A DNA stretch of 64,000 bases from positions 434,001 to 498,000 of the forward strand of contig NZ_RYZR01000003.1 in NCBI RefSeq assembly GCF_003977615.1. Reading direction: 5' to 3'. The notes below the pieces were generated by a model. That model was not told where the DNA came from, made no database searches, and saw only the letters and a list, made by a program, of their open reading frames with translations. Position numbers and translations under genes: made by a program. Positions 1 through 8,358 of the stretch are shown here, piece by piece (position 1 is the stretch's first letter; each line of letters opens with the position of its first letter). The DNA is from Dyella dinghuensis. Lineage in GTDB: Bacteria > Pseudomonadota > Gammaproteobacteria > Xanthomonadales > Rhodanobacteraceae.

Positions 1-45
1 CAGTACGCACGCCCCGGCATGCCGATCGAAAGCGCTGTGGCCTGA
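1..45 (+). CDS. C-terminal end of a gene entering from the left (identity unknown)
   Basis: Frame 1 is open from the first base and stops with TGA at 43-45, encoding 14 residues that end in ESAVA. It lies 93 bases before the tRNA-Leu gene. It could be the tail of a real upstream gene, but 14 residues are too few to identify it and the open frame could be chance. Confidence 0.25.
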   Translation, partial: QYARPGMPIESAVA

Positions 46-138
46 CGTTATCGATATCAATCAGGCCATTCGCTCGTTGGAATCGGCCTCACATGCTACG
101 ATCGCGCGCCTGCAGCCGGTCGTCCGGCAAGTATCCCC

Positions 139-225
139 GCCCGGATGGCGAAATAGGTAGACGCAAGAGACTTAAAATCTCTCAACCGCAAGGTTATGCC
201 GGTTCGATTCCGGCTCCGGGCACCA
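139..225 (+). tRNA. tRNA-Leu (anticodon UAA)
   Basis: A complete class II tRNA cloverleaf can be folded. The acceptor stem GCCCGGA (139-145) pairs with TCCGGGC (215-221). The anticodon arm AGAGA-CTTAAAA-TCTCT (166-182) carries TAA. A long variable arm follows, then the T arm with GGTTCGATTCC, and an encoded ACCA ends at 225. The long variable arm plus anticodon UAA identifies a leucine tRNA. A degraded copy of its 3' part lies at 3658-3716. Confidence 0.96.
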
Positions 226-695
226 ATAAAAACAATAAGTTAGCCTCGCCGCCGGCCAGATCTCTTGCCATACCACTTCGCTGTTTGTGGCTTATTTGCC
301 GTTTGATATGTGGCATCAATGGGGCCTGCAGAAATTTCATCGGGCAAATCAGAGTAAATCCCTTTGGCGTCAAGCTAAGTAGGCACGATTCGGTCTCACG
401 CTATTGAGCCCTACCCTTGCAGCTAGATGCAAAGTAAATGAACTTGCCGCAGCGCTAGGCGAGCGTGTTTATCAGCGGTACCCATCTGATCGCGCCAAAG
501 TGACAAACACCAACGCATCTATCGCGAAGCTGTCGGATAGTTACTCGTACCATGCGCGCAACCGCTCATGTAAAAATAACGGGCGACACGTCGAGCGCTT
601 TTAAAAACAGGGAGAGCTTGTAGACGCAGTCTGCAAGCTCGTAAATGGGGCTCGGAAGCGATTCCGAATGTGAGACAAAGCTAAGGGGACGAGGT
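226..695. other. intergenic region between tRNA-Leu and the S53-like gene
   Basis: This stretch of about 470 bases holds no gene I can support. Short open frames exist (93-407 and 404-604) but have no recognisable protein features. The frame at 93-407 runs through the tRNA. An interrupted inverted repeat, GAGCTTG (614-620) with CAAGCTC (634-640) and an inner GAC/GTC pairing, lies about 55 bases before the S53-like start. It may be a leader hairpin. Confidence 0.5.
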
Positions 696-3500
696 GTGCG
701 AAATAATCTGCGCATGAAGAAACTCGCGGCGGCGATGATGCTTGCTGCGTGCAGCATATCCACCAGTGCTATGGCACAAGCGGCACGCGGCACGAAGACA
801 GCCGCTAGCAGTCCGCTAGTAACATTGCATCCCGCAGTCAGTCTGCAGACAGGCGATACAGTGCTCGGACCGGTGGCCGTTTCGCAGCCGATACATGTTG
901 TCGTAACGCTAAAGCTGCGCAACGAGCAACAGCTTGATGATTACATTGCGAAGCCCGGCTTTCGGCCACTGACATCCGGTCAATTCCAGTTGCTGTACAG
1001 CCCGACGAGTCAACAGGCCCAGACCGTCGCCGACTACTTGACGAAGGCCGGCTTCAGCAATGTAACCATTTCGCGCGATCATGCACTGGTGCAAGCCGAC
1101 GGCCGTGCTGACACGGTGCAGGCAGCTTTTCATACGTCGCTCGTGCATGTGGCCACCCACGATGGTCGCGATGCCTTTGCCAACAACAGTGCGATACAGA
1201 TTCCGGTAGCTCTGCAAGACACGGTGCACGCGGTGCTCGGCCTGCAAACCGTGCATGCCGTCAGCGGCTCTGCCAGCGCGCCCGACCCGCTTATTCCCCA
1301 TGCCATGCAGCCCATGGACCTATCCGCGGGATCGGCGGTGGCACATCAACCCTCCGACTTCCCGATGATTTACGGTGCCAGCGGCATGCCCGCCGTCACC
1401 TCCGTTCCGGTGGGCTCCATTTCTGTCGGATCGATGACCAATGTGCTGGCGGATTTGAAGTCGCTGTATCCCAATGTCACGGTCACCCTGGAGGGTGACA
1501 CCAGCGCCGGTTATGGCAGCGACAACAGCGGTGGCGATGCGTTATGGGACATGGATAGCCAAGCCATCATTGCCTTCACCGGTGCCTCGCAGTATTACTT
1601 CTATGTTGCCGCCTACAACACGGATGCGAGTCTGGAAACGGCGATATCACAAGTCGTGTCGGATAACCTGGTGAAGGTGATCGCCCTATCCTTCGGCGAA
1701 TGCGAAAGTTCCGCGGAGGAGGATGGCGCGGTGTCAGCCATGGACACCTCGTTCAAGCAAGCCGTTGCGCAGGGACAAACGTTCTTTGCGTCATCCGGAG
1801 ACGGCTGCATCACCTATACCATGCCAGAGTGGCCGGCGAGTTCGCAGTACGTCACGGCGGTGGGCGGCACCGAGCTCTATACCAGTTCCAACACCACGTG
1901 GCAGGGCGAAGTGGCGTTCGACGATATCCCGCAACACGGAGGTGCCACGAGTGGTGCTCAGAGCCAATTCGAGCCGCTACCGAGCTGGCAGAAAAACGTC
2001 ACTGCTTACGACAACGGTTACGACCAAGGTTTTACCTATCGCGCCACGTCGGATATCGCGTTCGACGCCGCTCCCGGCATTCTGATCACAGTAGATGGTC
2101 AGGCAAATCATCAGGGCGCTGGCACGAATTTGTCCGCGCCGCTCGCCGCCGGTGCTTGGGCTCGTGTGTTGCAGGCCGATGGTCTCAGCTTAGGCTTTGC
2201 ATCGCCAGTCATTTACCAAGTGGCGCAGTCGTCGCAAATCAACTACAGCAATGCCTTTCACGATGTTGTCTCCGGCACGAACAATACAAAGAACGCGGGC
2301 TTGGGATGGGATTACCTAACCGGTTGGGGCAGCATCGTGGTGAACCAGTTCGCCAGCATGGCGGCTGTCAATGCCAGTGCACCGACCGTATCGTTTGGTA
2401 CCTTGCCCGCGCTGCAAGCTACGACGCCGATTCCGGGAAGTACACATACGCCGGGTGATTTCAACGGCGACGGCATATCCGATATGTTGTGGTTCAACCC
2501 GACGTCCAGCCAGATCGGTTATTGGACGATGAATGCAACGTCGAATACTGGCACGGCCACCGGCAACGTCACGCGTACCGGGCTTAGCAGTTACGACGTC
2601 ACGCCGGGCTATTTCGTCGGGGCGGTTGGCGATTTCAACAACGATGGCTACGCCGATCTGGTATTTACCAGCGCCAATCGCGATCTGTGGTTGTGGACGA
2701 ACAACCAGCAAGGGGGTTGGACGTCCTCGCGCATCAACGGTGGCAGTTATCCGAGCCAGTGGCAGTTGATCGGCGCCGGTGATGTCAATGGGGATGGTTA
2801 CGACGATCTGCTGTGGCTGGATCCGTCCGACTGCGAATTCGGCTATTGGACGATGAACGGAAGTACGGTCACGGGCTATCACACCGTCAACGTTGCGTGT
2901 GGCTATTACCCAATCAGCATTGGTTATTACTCGCCATCAAATCGATTGAGCATTATCTGGACGAGTCCGGCGAATGATCTGTATATCTGGGATAGCAACG
3001 GTGATGGCACATTCAAGGCCTACGACCTGACCACTGGCCTCAATAACAGCTTACCGGCAGGCAGCCACTTTACGTCGATGGGTGGCGGTTATAAGGGACA
3101 GAATATCGGTGTGCAGTTCAACACCACGCAAGGTGCCGAAGGCGGCTTGGCGGTAGCAGGTGGCTGGCTTTTTTCGCGAACATTTGATGCCAGCGGCAAT
3201 CAGACAGGCGTCACTTGGAAGGATTCCGCGATCGCTACGCAAGGCAGTACTCGCATTGCCGCCGCCGGTTACGTGATCGTCAGCAACAAACTCAACAACA
3301 CCGGTGTCTATGACATCGACCCCACCAACATGGTTGTTCACACCGGGGGCTTGTACAACAGCAGCGTGCCTGCTCAAACAGGAAACGCGCCAACGACTCC
3401 CGTGGACTATTCCGCAGGAAGCAGCAGCTGGAGTTATCCAGTTGGTTGGTGGGTGGTGGGTGCGTACTTCAACAACACCGCTGCGCCGCCCTGGCAGTAA
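696..3500 (+). CDS. secreted S53 (sedolisin-like) protein with FG-GAP repeats, probable pseudoprotease
   Basis: The predicted protein has 934 aa. I prefer the GTG at 696 because AAGGGG lies at 683-688; an ATG at 714 (MKKLAAAMM) also gives a good signal peptide ending near AMAQA. Residues about 35-180 match the pro-kumamolisin propeptide. Residues about 220-575 match the S53 catalytic fold, including the oxyanion Asp in SSGDG (D369) and the C-terminal calcium-site region ending TGWGS. The C-terminal third contains several FG-GAP/VCBS-type repeats with DFNGDG, DFNNDG and DVNGDG calcium loops. Two catalytic residues are missing. In xanthomonalisin the Glu precedes WDLDSQ, but here the text is ALWDMDSQ (Glu to Leu, residue 283). 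The Ser of GTS is Asn in GTNLSAP (residue 478). I infer a secreted, probably inactive binding protein. A remote S53 variant using other residues cannot be excluded. Confidence 0.85.
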   Translation: MRNNLRMKKLAAAMMLAACSISTSAMAQAARGTKTAASSPLVTLHPAVSLQTGDTVLGPVAVSQPIHVVVTLKLRNEQQLDDYIAKPGFRPLTSGQFQLLYSPTSQQAQTVADYLTKAGFSNVTISRDHALVQADGRADTVQAAFHTSLVHVATHDGRDAFANNSAIQIPVALQDTVHAVLGLQTVHAVSGSASAPDPLIPHAMQPMDLSAGSAVAHQPSDFPMIYGASGMPAVTSVPVGSISVGSMTNVLADLKSLYPNVTVTLEGDTSAGYGSDNSGGDALWDMDSQAIIAFTGASQYYFYVAAYNTDASLETAISQVVSDNLVKVIALSFGECESSAEEDGAVSAMDTSFKQAVAQGQTFFASSGDGCITYTMPEWPASSQYVTAVGGTELYTSSNTTWQGEVAFDDIPQHGGATSGAQSQFEPLPSWQKNVTAYDNGYDQGFTYRATSDIAFDAAPGILITVDGQANHQGAGTNLSAPLAAGAWARVLQADGLSLGFASPVIYQVAQSSQINYSNAFHDVVSGTNNTKNAGLGWDYLTGWGSIVVNQFASMAAVNASAPTVSFGTLPALQATTPIPGSTHTPGDFNGDGISDMLWFNPTSSQIGYWTMNATSNTGTATGNVTRTGLSSYDVTPGYFVGAVGDFNNDGYADLVFTSANRDLWLWTNNQQGGWTSSRINGGSYPSQWQLIGAGDVNGDGYDDLLWLDPSDCEFGYWTMNGSTVTGYHTVNVACGYYPISIGYYSPSNRLSIIWTSPANDLYIWDSNGDGTFKAYDLTTGLNNSLPAGSHFTSMGGGYKGQNIGVQFNTTQGAEGGLAVAGGWLFSRTFDASGNQTGVTWKDSAIATQGSTRIAAAGYVIVSNKLNNTGVYDIDPTNMVVHTGGLYNSSVPAQTGNAPTTPVDYSAGSSSWSYPVGWWVVGAYFNNTAAPPWQ

Positions 3501-3928
3501 AACCCGTCTTCATACAGCGGCACATCGCGTTGCCGGAGCGGACAGTGCTGCAGTATTCGCCGGGACTAGGATGGATTGATACGGAGGACAAAACTAGCCT
3601 TTTATGCATTTAAACGTTAGCCATGGATAAGCATAGATCGCTTCGAACTTGATACTGAGAGATTTAAAATCTCTCAAATGCACGGTTATGACGGTTCGAT
3701 TCCGGCTCCGAGCACCAATCTCTTAAGGCATTTCGGCAAGCTTCCAGCCCCTGCTCGCACCAGGTCTCCATGGCAACGCCATGGCTCCGATTATCCCAAT
3801 TCGCTAATAGACCAGGCGCAGCACTGCCGTAACCGATAGTGATCTTCCGTGGCCGATAAGACCATCTATTCGATTGCGTACAGACGACATACCGCGCCGA
3901 AGAGAAAGCGGTCACCCATACCGTATGC
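3501..3928. other. gene-free region carrying a tRNA-Leu remnant
   Basis: No credible gene is seen. The short frames here, such as 3664-3915 on the minus strand, run across the tRNA remnant and have no protein-like features. The only recognisable element is the partial tRNA-Leu copy at 3658-3716. Confidence 0.6.
3658..3716 (+). repeat. decayed 3' part of tRNA-Leu (att-like duplicate)
   Basis: From the anticodon stem to ACCA this stretch repeats the tRNA-Leu at 166-225 with only a few substitutions. The anticodon arm AGAGA-TTTAAAA-TCTCT, the T-loop GGTTCGATTCC and the acceptor strand TCCGAGC are all recognisable. Upstream of 3658 the similarity stops, so the acceptor 5' strand and D arm are absent and it cannot be a functional tRNA. 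Such 3' tRNA copies are typical attachment-site duplicates left by tRNA-targeting integrases. No integrase gene remains between the copies. Confidence 0.8.
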
Positions 3929-5500
3929 TCACGCTACGCTTTTGTTGAGAACCTCGTTGATGGCTCGGATCAGATCGTCGCGTCCATACGGCTTAGTCAG
4001 CCGTATTGCACCGTCCGAGAGATCTTCCTGAATTTCTGCGTAGCCGCTGGCGAGCACAACCGGCAATGCTGGCCAGCGGATGTTCGCCTCATTGGTCAAC
4101 TGAGCACCGGTCATGCCGGGCATCGCATGATCGGTCAAAAGGACATCGACATCGTTGACACCTTCGAGAACGGCAATCGCCTCCTCCGCCGAAGACACCT
4201 CGATCACCTTATGTCCCAGGCTCTCGAGCACCACGCCAGTGGTTGCACGAACGAGCGAATCGTCGTCGACGACCAACACGCAAAGCGAATTGTTAGCCAA
4301 TGATAGAGAAGCGTTGCCAGTAGTCGGCGGCTTGAGGTCCCGGACGCGATCAACTTTGGTGCTTGGGAGCCACAACTCGACACGCGTACCGATGCCTTTG
4401 CTGCTTTTGATCACCATGCGGCCACCGGATTGCTCTAACAGGCCATGCACCATCGACAGACCCAGTCCCGTTCCTTTGCCGATGCCTTTGGTCGTAAAGA
4501 ACGGTTCCGTTGCTTTACCCATGGTGACTTCATCCATGCCGATTCCGTCATCGGATATCGCCACGCAAACATAGTCGCCAGGTTCGAGCTTCGTTGAATG
4601 TGCGCGATCGATCGTTACGCTATGAGCGGAAAATGTCACGTTACCGCCGTCAGGTAACGCATCGCGTGCGTTCACCGCCAGATTCATCACCGCCAGCTCA
4701 AACTGATTGGCGTCGACAGATACTTGGCCCAACGCGTTTGGAAAATTCGTGGTGAGACGAATTCTTGGCCCAAGAGATCGTTGCAGCATATCGGTCATGC
4801 CATCGATGAGATCCTTGAGGTCGATCACCTCGAGGCGAAGCTCCTGCTTGCGTGCAAAAGCCAACATACGCTGCGTCAGAGCCGAGCCTCGCTTGACGGC
4901 GGCCTTGGCATGGCTCGCCAGTTTGACAACCTGATCGGGTTGTTCGCACTTGATCTCCATCATCTCGAGCGAGCTGTGGATGATCATCAACAGATTATTG
5001 AAATCGTGCGCGACGCCACCTGTGAGTTTTCCAATCGATTCGAGTTTTTGCGACTGGAATAGTGCTTCGCGTGCGCGCTCAAGTTGCTCGTTGGCTTCCT
5101 TTTGAGGCGTGACATCGCGCGTTATCTTGGCATAACCGATAACGGCGCCTTCATCGTTGGTGATGCGATCGATGATGACGTGTGCCCAGAAACGGGTTCC
5201 ATCCTTGCGTAACCGCCAACCTTCATGCTCAAAACGGCCGTCCTGATGCGCAATGGACAAAGCTCGCTGAGGTAACTCTACCGCGCGATCTTCTTCGGTA
5301 TAAAACATGCTGAAGTGTTTACCCAGAACTTCGTCAGCCTGATAGCCCTTGAAGCGTTCGGCACCGAGATTCCAGCTGATGATGTTGCCGCGGGGGTCGA
5401 GCATGTAGATGGCAAAATCCGCAATCGCCTCCACTAGCGCCCGGTATTCCTGCGCAGAAAGGAATTCCAGGGAATGACGCTCACTCGTTTTGGCGACCAT
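3929..5500 (-). CDS. PAS hybrid sensor histidine kinase with C-terminal receiver
   Basis: The protein has 523 aa and no transmembrane segment, so it should be cytoplasmic. The order is PAS/PAC at about 15-135, HisKA with the phosphoacceptor GGVAHDFNN (His165), HATPase_c at about 265-380 with N box NLAVNARD and G box GKGTGLGLSM, and a receiver at about 405-520 with acidic patch VDDD and phospho-Asp457 in LLTDHAMPGMTG. It would sense a cytoplasmic cue through PAS, autophosphorylate and relay internally. I chose the ATG at 5500, not an upstream in-frame start, because GAGGAG sits just before it and the PAS domain follows. No cognate output gene is adjacent, although two orphan regulators lie within 4 kb. 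The ligand cannot be read from the sequence. Confidence 0.93.
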   Translation of the reverse strand: MVAKTSERHSLEFLSAQEYRALVEAIADFAIYMLDPRGNIISWNLGAERFKGYQADEVLGKHFSMFYTEEDRAVELPQRALSIAHQDGRFEHEGWRLRKDGTRFWAHVIIDRITNDEGAVIGYAKITRDVTPQKEANEQLERAREALFQSQKLESIGKLTGGVAHDFNNLLMIIHSSLEMMEIKCEQPDQVVKLASHAKAAVKRGSALTQRMLAFARKQELRLEVIDLKDLIDGMTDMLQRSLGPRIRLTTNFPNALGQVSVDANQFELAVMNLAVNARDALPDGGNVTFSAHSVTIDRAHSTKLEPGDYVCVAISDDGIGMDEVTMGKATEPFFTTKGIGKGTGLGLSMVHGLLEQSGGRMVIKSSKGIGTRVELWLPSTKVDRVRDLKPPTTGNASLSLANNSLCVLVVDDDSLVRATTGVVLESLGHKVIEVSSAEEAIAVLEGVNDVDVLLTDHAMPGMTGAQLTNEANIRWPALPVVLASGYAEIQEDLSDGAIRLTKPYGRDDLIRAINEVLNKSVA

Positions 5501-5827
5501 AGGTTGCTCCTCGCGGCGCCGCGGGTACTTTGAGACTATAACAAGCGCCAACGGGAGACCGCGTGACGAAATATGCGCAGTGTTCGTAGGCCACACGATG
5601 CAAGCGTTCGGTGGCGATTCATCGCTTAACGGCAGCCTAAACCACGATTTCTCATCTGGCACCCGGTTTCGCATCCGTGGACGCCCAACGCGTTGTGCCT
5701 GACCTCGTCTTGCCGATGACTCTAAAATCACTCGACGGGGTCACTTCAATCACGCGGCTTGGAACATCCTGTGTTTGCCGTCCGGGCACACTGTTTCATT
5801 TTCTACTCATAGCCAGGAATCCATACC
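5501..5827. promoter_or_regulatory. divergent intergenic region between the hybrid kinase and PRC-barrel genes
   Basis: These 327 bases separate two divergent genes and should contain both promoters. No clear sigma-70 pair stands out. A GGAAC string at about 5761 resembles the -35 of extracytoplasmic-function sigma promoters, but I see no convincing partner, so this is only a hint. An in-frame upstream extension of the kinase to 5731 lacks coding character. Confidence 0.35.
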
Positions 5828-6169
5828 ATGACTCAATCACCCCATTTCCTCTCCGCCTCAACCTTGACCGGCGATAAAGTCAAAAATCGCAAGGGCGAGT
5901 CACTGGGCGACCTCAAAGACATCATGATCGACACGACCACCGGCCACATCGCCTATGGCGTGTTGTCCTTCGGTGGTGTGATGGGGTTAGGCGAAAAACT
6001 ATTCGCTGTGCCGTGGGAAGCGCTGCAAGTGGATGGCGGAAAAAAAGAGCTGATTCTCGACGTGGAAAAAGAACGGCTCAAAGATGCCCCGGGCTTTGAC
6101 AAGGATCATTGGCCGAACTTTGCCGATACCGCATTCATCGATCAGGTCAGGCACTACTACATTCACTGA
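5828..6169 (+). CDS. PRC-barrel domain protein
   Basis: The protein has 113 aa and no signal peptide. Residues about 8-80 match the PRC-barrel fold: an opening strand with LTGDKVKNRKGESLGDLKD, the IDTTTGHIAYGVLSFGG segment, then FAVPWEAL. The C-terminus is rich in Asp, Lys and His. Stand-alone PRC-barrel proteins are common in stress-related or surface-associated gene sets, and their molecular role is usually unknown. The gene is transcribed away from the hybrid kinase and ends in a strong hairpin shared with the convergent regulator. An AGGAATCC stretch lies upstream of the ATG. Family assignment is firm; function is not. Confidence 0.85.
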   Translation: MTQSPHFLSASTLTGDKVKNRKGESLGDLKDIMIDTTTGHIAYGVLSFGGVMGLGEKLFAVPWEALQVDGGKKELILDVEKERLKDAPGFDKDHWPNFADTAFIDQVRHYYIH

Positions 6170-6182
6170 TGTTCTTACATGC

Positions 6183-6208
6183 GCGCGAGGGCCATTAATG
6201 GGGCCCTC
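6183..6208. terminator. hairpin between convergent genes
   Basis: GCGAGGGCC (6183-6191) pairs perfectly with GGCCCTCGC (6200-6208) around an 8-base loop. It lies between two convergent genes. There is no good T tract on either strand, so a terminator role is plausible but not certain. Confidence 0.45.
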
Positions 6209-6250
6209 GCCGAAACAAGCACGTTGCCTGGAAGATATTTACTGGTCGCC

Positions 6251-6982
6251 CTAACCCGGGGTCGGATCCGGCTCCGATACATGCGGACCCATATCGGCTA
6301 AACGATATCCCGTGCCTGGAATGGTATGCAGCAACGGATAATCGAAGGGCTTATCGATGACACGGCGCAGGTTGTACATATGCGAACGTAACGTGTCCGA
6401 ATCAGGCAGCGTATCGCTCCATATCTCCTTCTCTATCTCTGCACGCCCCACAACGCGGGGCGATTCCCGCATCAATATCTCCAGAAGGCGCAATCCAAGT
6501 GGCGACACACTGATCTCCTTGCCGTTGCGGGAGACCTTAAGCAACGCTTTGTCGAATTTGAGATTGCCGACGACCAGCGTCTCGGAAGACATCTGACGAC
6601 GCTGTCTGCGAATCAGGGCACGAAGCCGCGCGTCCAGCTCCCGAAGCTCAAAGGGCTTGACCATATAGTCGTCAGCGCCAGCTTCCAAACCTTCCAGCTT
6701 TTCCTCGATGGTGTCGCGAGCAGTAAGCATGAGCAAAGGTGTCGAATTTTTTGCGTCGCCACGAAGCTTGCGACAAACAGCGATACCATCGATACCCGGA
6801 AGCATCAAATCGAGCACGATGATGTCGTAGGGTTTACTGACCGCGAGATGCAGCCCGGTAATACCATCATGGGCCACTTCTACACGGTAGCCAATCTTTT
6901 CCAAATATTCGCTAATGACGCTAGCGATTTCGATATTGTCTTCAACGAGCAGAATCGTCGCTGTGCTTTCGTTTTCCATCAT
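6251..6982 (-). CDS. OmpR/PhoB-family response regulator (orphan)
   Basis: The protein has 243 aa. The receiver spans about residues 8-122 with acidic residues in LLVEDN, phospho-Asp58 in IIVLDLMLPG, Thr in LMLTARD and Lys in MVKPF. The winged-helix DNA-binding domain (about 140-230) ends with the typical IPGTGYRL hairpin. Two consecutive ATG codons occur; a GGAGG lies 4-8 bases upstream and suits the second slightly better. No histidine kinase is adjacent in the same direction. The nearest kinase is the PAS hybrid enzyme about 0.75 kb downstream, so the partner is unknown. Confidence 0.93.
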   Translation of the reverse strand: MMENESTATILLVEDNIEIASVISEYLEKIGYRVEVAHDGITGLHLAVSKPYDIIVLDLMLPGIDGIAVCRKLRGDAKNSTPLLMLTARDTIEEKLEGLEAGADDYMVKPFELRELDARLRALIRRQRRQMSSETLVVGNLKFDKALLKVSRNGKEISVSPLGLRLLEILMRESPRVVGRAEIEKEIWSDTLPDSDTLRSHMYNLRRVIDKPFDYPLLHTIPGTGYRLADMGPHVSEPDPTPG

Positions 6983-7421
6983 TCGTCCTCCACGGGCGTG
7001 CCCGTCCGCTTCTCAGGCTAGAGGGGGAGAGCGTGACAGCGGCGTGAGTCAGAAAATCGATCTTCAGCTATTCGACAGATGCGCACGCTTTTTTTGCTTT
7101 TCGTTCTATATTTTTTCTAGTTTGTATAAACAGGAAGCAACTGCTAATAAAAAGTAACCGGGACTTGATGAGAATTTCGCATGGTCGCGATCTCGTCAGT
7201 CTTCAACTCATCGGGCCTCGAGTACTTAGGTGCAGCTTGCACAAGGAGGGAGCCAGGATCCCTCTTTTTTATGTCAACCCATATCGACGGCGCACCGGCG
7301 CAGATATTTCGATGAAAGATCACATGGACGCGTTGGCAAGCCAAATACGCTTCACGCTCGTCTCATCCGCTCTGTGAAAGCATTGACAATGCGGTCGGGG
7401 GTTACCGCATAGGAGCGAACT
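6983..7421. other. gene-free region with an isolated terminator
   Basis: No protein gene is convincing here; the short frames at 7144-7377 lack features. The stretch around 7085-7130 is T/A-rich and probably carries promoters. A terminator-like hairpin with a T run lies at 7246-7270 although no gene ends there, which suggests a small RNA (separate entry). Confidence 0.5.
7131..7270 (+). ncRNA. candidate small RNA ending in a rho-independent terminator
   Basis: GAGGGA (7246-7251) pairs with TCCCTC (7259-7264) and is followed directly by T7265-7270, the form of an intrinsic terminator. Nothing coding lies upstream on this strand for over 1 kb. A TATAAA at 7125-7130 in an AT-rich stretch could be a -10 element, which would place the start near 7137. 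The -35 is poor. The 5' boundary is a guess and the feature is inferred only from the orphan terminator. Confidence 0.3.
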
Positions 7422-7841
7422 ATGCATGTGCTGGTCATTGAAAATGACCGCGATACGCGTGATGTCCTTAGTTGCATGCTTGAAGATGCAGGCTACACCG
7501 TACTTCAAGCGTCGAAGGTCTCTGACGGTCTGCGACTAGCACGACTCAATAATCACATCGGCGTCGTTCTGGTGGATGTTCATCTGGGCGATCGTTTGAC
7601 GGGATTGGAAATCCTAAAATCGCTGCGCGATCGGCTGCCATTCGCCCAATTCATTCTCATATCCGGCGACTGGGAAGCGCTTGAAAAAACCATTCCCGAC
7701 ACCCGAATGTTGCGCAAGCCCTGTGGACGAATGGAAGTCCTCGGCCTCGTGGGAAGTGCATTTGAAGAGTTCAGATCCAAAGGCGGGTCCGAAGCTGTGC
7801 CACAGGTTATTCGTCGACCCATTCACACTGTGCAGGGATGA
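7422..7841 (+). CDS. single-domain response regulator (CheY-like)
   Basis: The protein has 139 aa and is essentially one receiver domain. Acidic residues lie in IENDRD, the phospho-Asp is D52 in VVLVDVHLGD, Ser in LISGD replaces the usual Thr/Ser site, and Lys is in MLRKPC. There is no output domain, only a short basic tail after residue 120. AGGAG precedes the ATG at a good distance. It may pass phosphate to another protein or act by protein contact, perhaps with the PAS hybrid kinase nearby (inference). A terminator follows at 7891-7916. Confidence 0.9.
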   Translation: MHVLVIENDRDTRDVLSCMLEDAGYTVLQASKVSDGLRLARLNNHIGVVLVDVHLGDRLTGLEILKSLRDRLPFAQFILISGDWEALEKTIPDTRMLRKPCGRMEVLGLVGSAFEEFRSKGGSEAVPQVIRRPIHTVQG

Positions 7842-7890
7842 TTATTCCGATCGCTTGACAGTCCGGGCGCGTGTTACAGGCATGTAAAAA

Positions 7891-7916
7891 GAAAAGACGC
7901 CACCTAGCGTCTTTTC
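7891..7916. terminator. bidirectional rho-independent terminator
   Basis: GAAAAGACGC (7891-7900) pairs perfectly with GCGTCTTTTC (7907-7916) around a 6-base loop. T-rich flanks occur on both strands. It sits between the convergent receiver and CsbD-like genes and can serve both. Confidence 0.8.
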
Positions 7917-7967
7917 TTCATCCGTCCATAGCGAAATATCCGGACTTCTAACATCTGCCCATCATGC

Positions 7968-8144
7968 TTAGTGATTCTTGCGAGCTTCGTCCTTGGCCTT
8001 GCCGTATTCCTTCTCGGCTTTGCCAGCATGCTTTTCGATCTTGCCCTCGGCCTCGCGTGCCGGATTATTGGTGACCTTGCCGATGCCTTCCTTCACAGCG
8101 CCCTTGATCTCATGCTTGGTGCCTTCAGTGCGATGCTTATCCAT
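7968..8144 (-). CDS. CsbD-like stress protein
   Basis: The protein has 58 aa and is highly charged and hydrophilic. It shows the CsbD/UPF0337 pattern: GTKHEIKGAVKEGIGKV, then PAREAEGKIEKHAGKAEKEYG. I start at the ATG at 8144, where the family normally begins (MDKHRTEGTKHE). A longer frame to 8177 adds an unlike N-terminus. An AGAGAG lies about 8 bases upstream. CsbD-like proteins are abundant under general stress in many bacteria but lack a defined biochemical role. The location beside PRC-barrel and receiver genes fits a stress theme. Confidence 0.85.
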   Translation of the reverse strand: MDKHRTEGTKHEIKGAVKEGIGKVTNNPAREAEGKIEKHAGKAEKEYGKAKDEARKNH

Positions 8145-8358
8145 GGTCGTGCTCTCTGTTCGTGGAGGTGGGTTCATGGTGCAGGAAGGACCGCCATCTC
8201 AAAGTCGTGCTCATGTGAAAAACGCATCGACGTCAATGAGCGGCTGTTCATATGCATGCCATCAACGAAGCGTGGTTGACAGTCCCAGTCTCGTGTAGTC
8301 GAAAAGGGCAGCGGTGCGTTATCGATAGCGTGCCTGACTGGAGGCAGGGGTCTACTCG

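Noticed and set aside
93-407. 104-codon frame running through tRNA-Leu
   Set aside because: It reads through a functional tRNA and has no signal, domain or ribosome site.
404-604. 66-codon frame upstream of the S53-like gene
   Set aside because: No ribosome site, no family-like sequence; likely chance in an intergenic region.
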